This document shows, piece after piece, positions 10,970-22,022 of a stretch of DNA of 64,000 bases. Position numbers and translations under genes: made by a program. Below the pieces are notes generated by a model. That model did not search any database. It saw nothing but the letters and a program-made list of their open reading frames with translations, and was not told where the DNA came from. This stretch comes from Saccharum officinarum (taxonomy: Eukaryota; Streptophyta; Magnoliopsida; Poales; Poaceae), in the NCBI GenBank assembly GCA_020631735.1, contig CM036158.1, forward strand, positions 87,289,248 to 87,353,247. Direction: 5' to 3'. Position 1 is the first letter of the stretch; each line of letters starts with the position of its first letter.

Positions 10970-11700
10970 TTAGACTAAATTACTTATATAAAAAATAAAT
11001 TATTATAAATTAATGGCAGTGGATGGTGTGACATACTAATGACGACAATTAAATGTATGAGATAGTGGACTGCTTGTATGTCGAGTTAGAATGGCTATAG
11101 TGGGGTTTAGGATTATAAATTACTAGAAGAACGGCCCACGTGTTGCTGCGGGAATCGCTGGTGAAATTATACTACTTATATTTACTAATATGATTAAATA
11201 AATATCATAATACATGTTAGTGGATGGTTTTTAGCATTTTGACGTGGATAACTAAATATATGCTAGTAAATGATGTGGTTGCTAATATGAATAGCTTGAA
11301 TAAAGATATAAAGCATGTGTTAGTTGGATGTGTTAGTGGATGCTGATGTGGATACTTTGCATGGCGAGATAGTTGAATATGCTAGTGGGATGTTCTATGC
11401 TGATGTGGACACTTTGCATAGCAAGATAAATTGCTAGTGAGGTTTATCGGGATGTTCTATGCTGATGTGGACACTTTGCATGGTAAAATAAATTGCTAGT
11501 GGGGTTTATCTTTATAAGAGATATATATTACTTATTACTTATATGAAGAAATAAACTATTATAAATTAATGGCAGTGGATGGTGTGGCATACTAATAATA
11601 ACAATTAAATACATATGATAGTAGACTGTTGAGGTGGATTGCTTGCATATCGAGACAGAATGGCTAGTGGGGTTTAGGATTATAATAAGATATTATATAG
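10970..11700. repeat. Pair of ~150-bp direct repeats around a triplicated motif
   Basis: The blocks at about 10975-11120 and 11525-11680 share long near-identical runs (for example TATTATAAATTAATGGCAG, then GTGGATGGTGTG, then GGGGTTTAGGATTATAA). Between them, GATGTGGACACTTTGCATG-type segments occur three times (about 11343, 11404, 11464). The phrase CACGTGTTGCTGCGGGAATCG near 11138 resembles Helitron-like non-autonomous elements of grasses, but no defined ends were found. Confidence 0.55.
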
Positions 11701-12921
11701 ATATAGATCAATGACTTTGCTCAAAAGTCAGCTCGTGAGTTAAATAAACCAATTATCTCATAGTCTAATAATTTAAACCAGTAGTAATTAATTTTTTGGT
11801 ACTACGTTGTACGCAAGTCACAAGAGATTGAAGTCTAGAACCGAGCTTATTTATTTTTTAGCTAGATGGTTGCATTAACTAATTAGTAGCTATTGGTTTA
11901 TTAATTTGTTGAAATTGTTAATAAGCCATGAGCCAAAGTAGTTGGCCTACGAGCTAAATGAGCCGAGCTTGTTTGTTGTTTTAAAGAACCACGTTGAGCA
12001 TGCTATTCTAACTAATAAGCCAAGCCATAATGAGCCAAGTTAGTCGAGTTGACTTGTTATCCAACCCTAGTCTCGTATTTATATACGATAAACAACTGTG
12101 CAATACAATTCTTAAAGAGAAAACTTTTGGAACAATAGCTTGATGGGAGGTTACACCAAGGCTTTTATTTATTAAATATCATTATCTATTAATATATCTC
12201 AATATTTGTCAACAAAAAGAAGCTTCTATGTTCACTCGTAAGACCTATATATAAAATTACAAAGTTATTAATAATAGAATAAAAAATACATACCGCCATC
12301 TGGATATGGAAAAAATAACTCAAAATATACCATAGATATTCATAAGTTTGAACACATCGGTTCCAATTTAATGATTCATGGGTTGTGATTGATTAGCACA
12401 AGTACTATGACTACCATGTGTTTGTAATGGTGTCCATATTACTAGAGTTAGTCTTAAGTTGAATGGCCACAAGGGTGTTAGCCCCCGAAGACCTGGATCA
12501 TTGTTTGGCGTATGGTGCAAAGAATATTCGTGAAGACTAAAGATGCACTAGAGCGAATATCAGCTTGGTGCTTGAAAACATCTGTTGTAGTGTGTATTAG
12601 GGCTTTGTTTTTCCTTCGGTTATACTATTAAGGGGGTCCAAAGAGTTCATCTTAAGGGAGTTCGAGCGAGAGCATTTAAATGCAAAATAGGCTAACTCCA
12701 TAAAGGTCATGACATTAAGTGACCCCATTGAAATGGTTCTAAAGCAATGATCTCAAGGTTGAAATGGATAAGATCGTACTTAAATGACCTTGGAAAGTGC
12801 ATTGAGCAACAGGGTGATGCCCGGCGGAAAGTCCAGTGGTACTGTGCCTAGGACAGTAATGACTTAGCCCTAATAATAGAGTAGTCACCATATGATTCGG
12901 TGTGCCTTCGTGGCACCTGGT
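11700..12921. other. Unassigned AT-rich and retroelement-like sequence
   Basis: No coding region or RNA gene was recognised. Segments around 11930-12060, rich in GAGCC and AAGCC words, and around 12470-12900 look like transposon remnants, but no ends or proteins were identified. Confidence 0.4.
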
Positions 12922-13922
12922 TGTAAGGACATAGATGGCTAGAGGGGGTTGAATAGCCTATAAATTTTTCTCTACAAACCACAAACACTAGAGCAAATGT
13001 CGATTAGTACAATAGGCAATCCTAATGCAACTACTTCCTCTAGCACTACAAATAATACTAGTAGCTTGGTTTCTAGTCTATCTCACACAAGCAAACAAGC
13101 TACCAACTTAGACAGCTATAATTAGCTAAAGCTACTAAGAAAGCAACTACAACTAGTTACAACTACTAACAACTATCACTACTCTACTCTAGCTCTAGGC
13201 AAACAACAACTACACAGAAGCAAGATATGAATGTAATTACAAGAGTGAGTAGTATGCAAGCCAAATGGGGCAAGAGATGACACAAGATATATCCTTGAGG
13301 TTTGGTTGCTTGCTGGCAACCTATGTCCTCATTGTGGCGTGTCACCACTTGATGGTTCACGAGCGAACTAGCATGACAAACCTTCACCTCGGTCCGATGA
13401 CCCACAGATGCCATCTATAGCTCAAGATTTCAACCCCTTTTTTCAAATATGCTAACTCCAAATGTTTTCCAATACTTGTGCAAGTGAGTTAGCATTTTCA
13501 CAATTATTTTTCCAAAGGGGTTTTCACGCCCTCACTAGGTCTAATGCACATGCAATGAATTGATCCACCTAGTGGCACTTAGATAATCGTTTTAAACTTT
13601 GGAGTTTCCCTCTTAATAGTATGGCTATCTATCCTAAACCTGATCACACACTCTATTGCGTCTTGACCAGCAAAAACAAAGAGCCCTATCTTATACCTTT
13701 GCATTGAGCTCATAGGATTTTGTTTTTTTCTCTTTCTTCTTTTTCAAGAATTTGAGCACTTGATCAACATTGTGGTCACCTCACATTTCCTCCATGAGTG
13801 TCATCATACTCAACCTTGATGTGGACTTAACCTATCTCAATCATAACACTTAGAGTAGAGGTTAGTCCCTAGTTGTCTCAATTACCAAAACCGAACAAAA
13901 CAACACCAAATAAAGGGAGCCA
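12922..13922 (-). repeat. SIRE-like LTR fragment in reverse orientation
   Basis: On the + strand it starts TGTAAGGACATAGATGGCTA. This is the reverse complement of the end shared by the SIRE LTRs further right (TAGCC..TTTAGGACCTTACA). It ends near CAATTACCAAAACCGAAC, the reverse complement of their start (GGTTTTGGTAATT). Its length (about 1.0 kb) and divergence suggest an older relative, similar to maize Opie/Ji-type LTRs. No target duplication was found. Confidence 0.6.
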
Positions 13923-13968
13923 TGCGAGGGGGGTCTCGTGATGCCTCGGACCCTCAACACGAGACCGG

Positions 13969-16068
13969 TGAAAGCCCAAGTTTGGTTTTGGTAATTAATG
14001 ACACCAAGTTGCTAATGCCATTATGTCAAGTGAATTGAGTTAGGTGTAGCAACACGTGTGATAAAGGAGCAAGGAGCATAATGGTGATGGACATAAGATC
14101 ACAAGTGCATGAAGATAAAGATGATGGTGAACATGCACATAGGTGATGGACAAGGAATGAGACGTTCAAGGCAAAGGTATAATCATAGGATTCTCTTTTG
14201 TCGGTCTAAAGATGAGTAGAGAAGTGATTGACCGGGTTTAGGATTGATAGCTGAATATCAAGAGGGGCAATCACGGTCATCTCATGAATCAAGTGTTACT
14301 AGGTCTATATTCTTGAGCATATGCATTTATGATCTAGTGAGATGCTAACTCCTTGAAAAATATTTGAGAAAATGCTAACACACGAGCACAAGATGGTGAA
14401 CACTTGGTGGTGTTAGCACATTTACGAAGGAGGTGGAGTTTGAGGGGTAGAGAGGGGTTTTGGTTCCTCTCTCCCTCCCGCCAAACTTGTGAAGCAGGAT
14501 TCGGCGCTTTTGTAGAAGTGAAACATCTATTTTCCACTACGCCAGAGGTAAAGAAACGGAGTCAAAAGAAAGTCACTAGGTGACTGGACGCGTGACCAGA
14601 CGCGCAACAAGACGCTGGATCGGACGCGGCTGGTGCGTCCGGTTAGTTCAACCGATAGGCGCGCGGGGCAAAGTGCGAGGGTTTATGACCGGAGCGTCCG
14701 ATCACTCATGGGACAAGCGCATCTGGTCACGCACCCAGGAGAGCAGCGCAGAGGGAAGTTTGATCGGACGCGGTGGCGCGTTCGGTCACATGCGACGGGA
14801 CGCGTCCGGTCGACGAAATCACTCTCTGACCCTTACTGGACTCAAACCGGACGCCGGGTGTAACATGTCCAGTCAACTCTAGTGTCACGTCCGGTCAGGC
14901 CTCTCAGCAGTGCGAGCATCTGGCGACCGGACGCTAGGACGCGTCCGATCAGTTCTAATTGGCGCGTCCGGTCATTTGTCTACATGTGTGACTTTGTTTC
15001 TTGACCATTGGCGATCGTGCGGCTCTGGTTTAAATATGTACACGTGGTGGCGATCCAATGGAGCAGCACGGCGTGATCGGACGCTATGTCCGCGTTCGGT
15101 CAGTTTGACCGACGCGTCTGGTCAGCGCGCGTAGAGCAGTTTCTTTGTTCCTAACGGCTCTATTCTTTGGAGTGGTTTATAAATATGTGTTTGGCCAGTT
15201 TGGGGAACTCTCTCTTGGACATTTGGACTCTCTAACATCCTCTTGAACTGAGCACATCCCCTCCCACTCATCTCATTGCTTGATTGTGCATCCTAGTGAG
15301 ATTGAGTGAGATTCAAGTGCATTGCTTTGAGAGTTGCATCCAGTGGCACTTGATCCATTGAGTTGGTTGTGGATTGCTTGTTACTCTTGGGTGTTTCTGA
15401 CATCCTAGACAGCTTGGAGCAGTGGTGGTGTTGAGCTAGTGATTGGAGATTGTTTCGAGCCTCACCAAGTGATTGTGAGGGGTTCTTGAGTCTTCCCCGC
15501 GGGAGTTCACGAATTGGCTACTCGAGTGGACCTTGTGGCTTGGAGGATCCCCATCCTTGTGAGTGGATGTGCAGCACCCGCTGAGGGTTTGACTCTTGAT
15601 AGTCAATTAGCTCGTGATCCATCAAGTGGGTGCATCGCCACAACAAGGACTACCTTGCCAGGAAGCAAGTGAACCTCGGTAAAAATTCTTGTGTCATCTC
15701 TTTGCCGAGGATTTCATCTTGTGTATGTGATTGCGTTGATTGATTGGTTCATTGGTCATATTTCTACTCATCAACGTTGGTATAACAATCCTAGTTCACT
15801 CCTCTGCTTATTTATCTACCTTGGTAGTTGTGTAGTTTGTTATTCTTTGTCTCTAGCTTATGTAGGTTCGTTCTTGTTTATGAGTAGAGTTAGTTGTTGG
15901 TGTGGTCAGTGTTTAGCCTTGAACTAGACTTGTGTAGGTGGCTTGCATAGCTCAATGAGCTAGTGCTAGAATTGCTACGCCATTTATTTTACTAACTCAT
16001 TTGTCTAGTAAAGCTTGTAGATTTTTAAATAGGCTATTCACCCCCCTCTAGCCATTTAGGACCTTACA
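13969..16068 (+). repeat. Solo LTR of a diverged SIRE-type copia element
   Basis: It begins TGAAAGCCCAAGTTTGG and ends AGGACCTTACA, like the LTRs at 17829 and 26256. No primer site or internal region follows, so it is a solo LTR of about 2.1 kb. It shares the TATA box (15178-15185), the GGTTCTTGA block near 15480 and many GGACGC / GCGTCCGGT arms (14580-15130), with many substitutions relative to the younger copies. Its flanks, ACCGG (13964-13968) and ACCAA (16069-16073), match at only three of five bases. It is therefore an older insertion with a decayed or altered target duplication. Confidence 0.85.
15178..15185 (+). promoter_or_regulatory. TATA box of solo SIRE LTR
   Basis: TATAAATA lies at the position matching the TATA boxes of the two younger SIRE LTRs. 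It is followed by the same GGGAACTCT / GGCAACTCT-type initiator region. Confidence 0.5.
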
Positions 16069-16425
16069 ACCAACGAGGGTGGAGGCCGAGGGTTCTCCAC
16101 AGGAAGGAAGAATAGATGGTGCGAGGCACGTAGTGTAACAAAAACGGATTAAATGTCAATAAATTCGTGTCTGTACACTATCGCTATGTCCCAGCATTTA
16201 TATAACTCATATCAGGGTGGGTGGTGAAACTACAAGCGCAAGTGCGCGTGAGGAGAATATTCCTAGTATATTTAGAGGTAATCTGGACCTTTCATCCTCC
16301 CATAATCTAAATATCATCCTGCCATCCATGGGGACCACCTCCATAGGGACCATAGTCTGACGCTTCTCCGAGGTGCCTTTGCCTAAGCACGCCTGTTGAG
16401 TGACGAGGGTGCCCACAGTCCCATC
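16069..16425. other. Unassigned sequence between solo LTRs
   Basis: This is probably the left half of an older element into which the gypsy element jumped. The right half would continue at 30933 after the CCATC duplication. No coding sequence was recognised. Confidence 0.35.
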
Positions 16426-17828
16426 TGTAACAGAATTGATCAATTATACAATATTAAGTAAGAAAATCACCCGTCGAAGCAGATAATTTAGCAAACTTAA
16501 GCCCGTATAACCCGGTAGTCCATGAAACCACGACGGATTTCAAACCAACCAACATACAAACCAAGATCATACAAGTTTAGCAGCCACAATCACATATTAC
16601 ATAAAGTTCGCAACAACATTATAACACATCGGAGTTTAAAACATAAAGTTATTACAAACCAAGTTCATAATCAAGTAGCGGAAGCAAATAGTTTTAAAAC
16701 CACACACACATTTAGTTCAGATATAGTACCAAGAGATAGTCATATCCAACAAAAGTATCAGGTAAGACGTACGGAGCGACCATGCCCTTGGTCCTAGTTG
16801 TCGCCCATCGCATGATACAGACAGTTGATGCAATATCCATAGTATATCTGGCCATCTGCAACAACAATGGGAACAACGCCCTGAGTACGAGAAAGTACTC
16901 AGCTAAACTTACCCGTCTTAAACTAAAATAAAGGGACACCAAGGAGTATGCAAGGCTTTCTTTTAATGGACTAGCTGACTCATTTACGAAAGAGCAATAA
17001 GTTAACATAATGAACCATTTAAGTACTTTGTATTATCTTTATTATAACCTATCAATTTAGGTAAGCACATATGCTATAACAATCACTTGATTAACCATTA
17101 ACATCCAGTTACCAACTTAGATTTAGTATTTTCAACCTCATCCATATAACCAATCGTGTTTCATCATTATTACTACGATGTCGTAGCTCGAGTCAAGTGC
17201 TCACTATCCAGGAGCGATGGCTATTCGAATCGATTCCTAACTAGCTGGTGATTTATTCCTCACACAAACCACACTCACCGATCAAGTAAACTACAGATCA
17301 CCATTGACACCATTCAGGTAAACGTCGCGGGATAACAATCATGGACCGCAATAACCAGGGACATCCCGACTACTAGGAATCAGGACCCAGCCTACCCTTG
17401 GGTTCGCTCTTCGTGCCCCCGTCATACCCCCTTCAACACTAGTCTGCCAGCCTGAGTTTATCCCGGTCTGAATAGTGTCACTAGCTTCACGGTCGAAAGG
17501 TACATTATTCGGTTAGCTAAATATAAGGCATGCGTTCAACATGACAAGAGGGGCGAGCAACGATCGGTCCTTAATCGACACAGACGGAAAGCTACAAGCA
17601 CCCCAGAACCCTATCTGGTTGCCTCCAACTATTCCATTCGGTCTTTAATTATCCATCAACACTTAGTTATTTCCAGGATATCATCCATTTCCTAGCTAAA
17701 GTATTTCAGTAACCACCTATAATTGCCGGTGACAGAAAATCACCGATCACTACCAATTTAAGCAGGGCTAAGCGGTTATTCGATCCTAAACCTTATAGGG
17801 TATACGGACATAATAAGGTAGGCAAGGA

Positions 17829-19840
17829 TGAAAGCCCAAGTTTGGTTTTGGTAATTAATGACACCAAGTTGCTAATGCCATGTGTTAAGTGTTTTAAGTT
17901 AGGCATAAGCAACACATGTGATGAAGGTGTATGTGGCAAGGAGTGGTGGCCACAAGATCACAAAGAGATGGTGCATGGACATAAAATGATGATCATGGTG
18001 GAAATGCACATGATGATCAAGTGAAAGAGAAGGATCTAAGAGCGCAAGGCAAAGGTATAACTATATGGTTTTCCTTTTACCGGTCTAAGATGAGTAGAGA
18101 AGTGATTGACCGGATTTAGGATACATAGCCGACTATCAAGAGGGGCAATCACGGTTAGCTCGGGGAATCAAGTGCCACTAGATCAATGTCTTGAGCATAT
18201 GCATTAGGATCTAGTAAAGAGCTAACATAAACGCCTTAAAAATGATTGTGAAATGCTAACACACATGCACATGGTGGTGTACACTTGGTGGTGTTAGCAC
18301 GTTTGAGAAGGCGGTGGAGTTTGAGCAGTAGAGAGGGGTTTGGGTTCCTCTCTCCCTCTCGCCGAGCTTGCGAGGCGGGATTCGGCGCTTTTTGGAGAAG
18401 TGAAATGCCTATTTTCTATTGCGCCGAAAGTCGGAAAAGAAACAGAGGCGAAAGAGGTCACTGCGTTGACCGGACGCTGCACCGGACGCGGTCACGGTTT
18501 GACCGGACGCGTCCGGTCAGTTCAACACGGCGCGAGCGCTAGGGTTTGTGACCGGACGCTGGTCTGGCCTGACCAGCGCGTCCGGTCAGTTCAACTGGGC
18601 GTAAAAGAAAAGCGTGCGACCGGCGCGTCCGGTCCTTCACGGGACCAGAGCGTCCGGTCATGCATCCAGAGGGACAGTGAGCAGTGGAGTGACGATCGGA
18701 CGCGCGGCGCGTCCGGTCACGTGCGATCGGACGCGTCCGGTCGCAGCTGGAGCTTACTGGAACGCGACCGGACGCTGGCACTGTCGCGTCCGGTCACGTA
18801 CGATCGGACGCGTCCGGTCTCAACGGGAGCGTACTGGAACGCGACCGGACGCGGGCACTGTCGCGTCCGGTCGCTCGGTTGAGCGCGTCCGGTCAGGGCA
18901 ACGGCTAGTTCTGACGCGCACTATTTCTGGTTGTCGTGTAGTGACCGGACGCGTCCGGTCACCCTGACCGGAGCGTCCGGTCAGCGCGTTTTTGCTGCGT
19001 CGTCTGTAACGGCTAGTTGCGTACCCCTTCGTTATAAATAGACGTTGGACGGGGTTTGAGGGCAACTCTTGCACATTTTGAGATATAGAGACATACTTTG
19101 AGCTAGAGAACAACCCCTCCACTCATCTCTTTGCATAGTTGCACATCTTGAGTGAGATTGAGTGAGATTCAAGTGCATTGCTTGAGAGTTGCATTCTAGA
19201 GGCACTTGATCTTCGAGTTGCTGCGGATTTCTTGTTACTCTTCCGTGTTTCCCGACACGGTAGACGGCTTGGAGCAGCGGAGGTGATTGAGCTCGCAATT
19301 GGAGATCGGTGGAGCCTTCACCAAGTGTTGTAAGGGGTTCTTGATCCTTCCCCGCGGGAGTTCGCAAATTGGATACTCTAGTGGAGCTCGTGGCTTGGAG
19401 GATCCCCATCTTGTGTGCGGTTGTGCGGTGCCCGCCGAGGGCTCGACTCTTGATAGTCGATTAGCTCGCGAACCGACAAGTGGGTGTATCGCCACAACGG
19501 GGAGTAGCTTGCCGGGAAGCAAGTGAACCTCGGGATAAATTCTTGTGTTATTCTCTTCCCGAGGATTTCTCTTGTATGATTGATTGATTGGTATTTCTCT
19601 TCTCTTCACGGCGGTATAATCACTCGAAGCTCTTCTCTCGTATTACTTCTCGTTTCTAGCTTATAGTTGTTGTTGTGTTTAGTGAATAGCCTTGTACTAG
19701 ACTTGTGTAGGTGGCTTGCTTAATTAGTTAGAGTTAGTGCTTTTGCTTCGCCACCTTTCGTACTAACTCGTGGTTAAGTAATTCTTGTAGAAGTTTTAAT
19801 TAGGCTATTCCACCCCCCTCTAGCCTATTTGGACCTTACA
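17829..19840 (+). repeat. 5' LTR of SIRE element
   Basis: It runs from TGAAAGCCC to CCTTACA. Its centre (18465-18990) is a dense series of GACCGGACGC and GCGTCCGGTC arms, several joined into the palindrome GACCGGACGCGTCCGGTC. Compared with the 3' LTR it carries 22 extra bases near 18963, bounded by GTCCGGTCA repeats. A TATA box lies at 19033-19040. Confidence 0.95.
19033..19040 (+). promoter_or_regulatory. TATA box in SIRE 5' LTR
   Basis: TATAAATA sits between the palindrome-rich U3 part and the downstream R/U5 part. The same octamer occurs at 27438-27445 in the 3' LTR, so it is the likely core promoter of the element. Confidence 0.65.
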
Positions 19841-19842
19841 AG

Positions 19843-19855
19843 TGGTATCGGAGCC
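19843..19855 (+). other. Primer binding site of SIRE element
   Basis: TGGTATCGGAGCC lies two bases after the 5' LTR. It is one base away from the standard initiator tRNA-Met complement TGGTATCAGAGCC. Confidence 0.85.
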
Positions 19856-19900
19856 GAGGCACCGTTTATTTGAGGCTTAACAACCTACGGTGAAAAAGAA

Positions 19901-21979
19901 ATGGCTCAATTAAGCTTGCACATCAACAACACCAAGAAGGCACCTCACTTTGATGGCACAAATTATGCATATTGGAAGGTTAAGATGACCGCACACCTAA
20001 AGTCAATCAATAGAGAAGTGTGGAAGGTCACCGAAACAAAATTTGAGGTTGCTAATCCGGAAGCACCTACACCGGTGGAAGAGAAGAAGCTCCAATGCAA
20101 TGACATTGCCATTAGTGCTCTTCATGAGGCATTAGATGACAAGACCTTTGAGCAAGTAAAGAACATTGAGATTGCTCATGATGCTTGGGCCAAGCTAGAA
20201 GAAACATTTGAGGGCACCGAAGGCACAAAGACCGCCAAAGCATATATCTTGCAAGAAAAATTTTCAAGCTTCAAGATGCAAGATGATGAGAGTGTACCGG
20301 AGATGTTTCATAGGTTGCAAGTCATTGTCAATGAGCTCAAGGCACTTGGTGAGGAGGTCAAGGACAATCAATTCTCTATGAAGTTCTTGAGAAGTCTACC
20401 CAAGAGATTTGATACATTGATCACCGTGCTAGTAAGGACTACATTGAAGGATTCAACTCCTCAACAAATATTTCAAGAAGTGATGACCGACGATTCATAT
20501 AGAGAAGATGATGAGAAGGATGAGTTGGTAAAGAAGAAGAAGAAGGAAAATGAGAAGAAGGATGATGAGAAGAAGAAGAGTGTGGCATTCAAAGCCACCA
20601 CATCCAAGGGCAAATCCAAGATTGAATCATCAAGTGATGAAGACTCAAGCTCTTGTGATAGTGATGACATTGATGAGAAGATGGCTCTCTTTGTCAAATA
20701 ATTTGGCAAATTCATGAAGAAGAAGGGCTTTCGTGCAAGAAGGAGGAAGAACTCTTACAAGAAGAATGAGCATACCATGAGATGCTTTAGATGCCATAGC
20801 AAAGACCATCTCATTGCAAAGTGTCCTTATGATAGTGATGATGAAGATGCTATCAAGAAGGAGAGAAAGAAGCAAAAGAAGAAGCAAGAGAAGAAGGAGA
20901 GCTCTTATAAGAAGAAGAATGATTCTCATGTTGCTACATGGGATAGTGATGACTCCTCAAGTGATGATGAGGATGAAAACAAGAGTAAGAAGAAGGGACA
21001 TGCTAGCATTGCCATCCAAAAGAAGGTCTCCCTCTTCGACACTCCATCATGCTTCATGGCTAAGGCCGCTAAGGTATCATCCGATGATGAGAGTGATCAT
21101 GATAATGCTAGTGATAGTGATAGTGATGAAGAGGAATTCACTAAAGATGAACTAATCACTATGCTAGAAGATTGCACTCAACATTTTAAAGAATCTAGAA
21201 AGGAGTGCAAGGGCTTGCTTAAGGAAAAGAAAAACCTTATGCAAGAACTTGATGAGCTTAGGGCATCTTATGAGAGTCTAAAGAAAGACCATAAGAAGCT
21301 TCAAAAGTCTCACATTAAGCTAGAAGAAGCTCATTCCTCTCTAGTTGAAAAATATGAAAACATACCAACTAATGTTGAGAAAGCTAAAACTTGCAACATA
21401 GGCATATCATGTGATATAATTGATGAAACTTTTCATAAGCCTATTATTGTTGCTCCTACTAACCCTTCATGTAGCTCATCTACATCATCCTCATCTAGTA
21501 GTGATGGTTTCACTTGTGACTCCACACTTATAGTTGAGAATGAAAATCTAAAGAAAAAGGTAAAAGAGCTCAATCACACATTAGCTAAGGCTTATGGTGG
21601 TGAGGACCGCTTGCTTATGTGCTTAGGTAGCCAAAGAGCTTCTCTCTACAAAGAGGGATTGGGCTATAACCCCAAGAAAGGCAAGGCCGCTTTTGCTCCT
21701 CACAAGACTCGTTTTGTGAAGAACAATGGTAGCTATTGCAAAAGTTGCAAACAAGTTGGTCACATAGAGCAACATTGCATGAACAAGAAATCCAATGCAA
21801 ATGTATCCTCAATCAAGTTTAATTCTTTCTATATGCTTACCAAGGGTACAAATGGTGTTCATGCTAAGTTCATTGGTGCACCATGGATGGGCTCAAAGAA
21901 GAAAGCCATTTGGGTACCAAAGAGCTTAGTCTCTAACCTTGGAGGACCCAAACAAGTTTGGGTACCTAAAAAGAATTGA
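19901..21979 (+). pseudogene. gag: SIRE Gag polyprotein with one in-frame nonsense codon
   Basis: ATG 19901 opens a frame that continues to 21979, interrupted only by TAA at 20699-20701. The N-terminal copia Gag core has HFDGTNYAYWKVKM (about residues 17-30) and the UBN2-type segment up to about residue 200. An acidic/lysine-rich region follows. A CX2CX4HX4C zinc knuckle (CFRCHSKDHLIAKC) is near 20783-20824, a coiled-coil-like segment lies around 21200-21350, and a second knuckle (CKSCKQVGHIEQHC) is near 21738-21780. Two knuckles and a long C-terminal extension are usual in SIRE Gags. The single stop would truncate the protein before the RNA-binding knuckles. Pol lies in a different frame just downstream. 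Confidence 0.9.
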
Positions 21980-22022
21980 TCTTGTCTTGTAGGTCAATTA
22001 CAAAGCCGGAGAAAGGCATTGG

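Noticed and set aside
14580..15134. Small open frames in 14580-15134
   Set aside because: They are located in the repeat array of the solo SIRE LTR, and the translations only reflect the repeat.
18340..18882. 180-codon open frame with repeated D-R-T-R-P-V motifs (also 26767-27309 and reverse-strand partners)
   Set aside because: It lies wholly inside the SIRE LTR and is the translation of the GACCGGACGC repeat array. It is present in both LTRs and open on both strands.
18465..18990. Possible CRISPR-like array of regular repeats
   Set aside because: The arms are variably spaced, in both orientations, inside a eukaryotic LTR, with no unique spacers of constant length.
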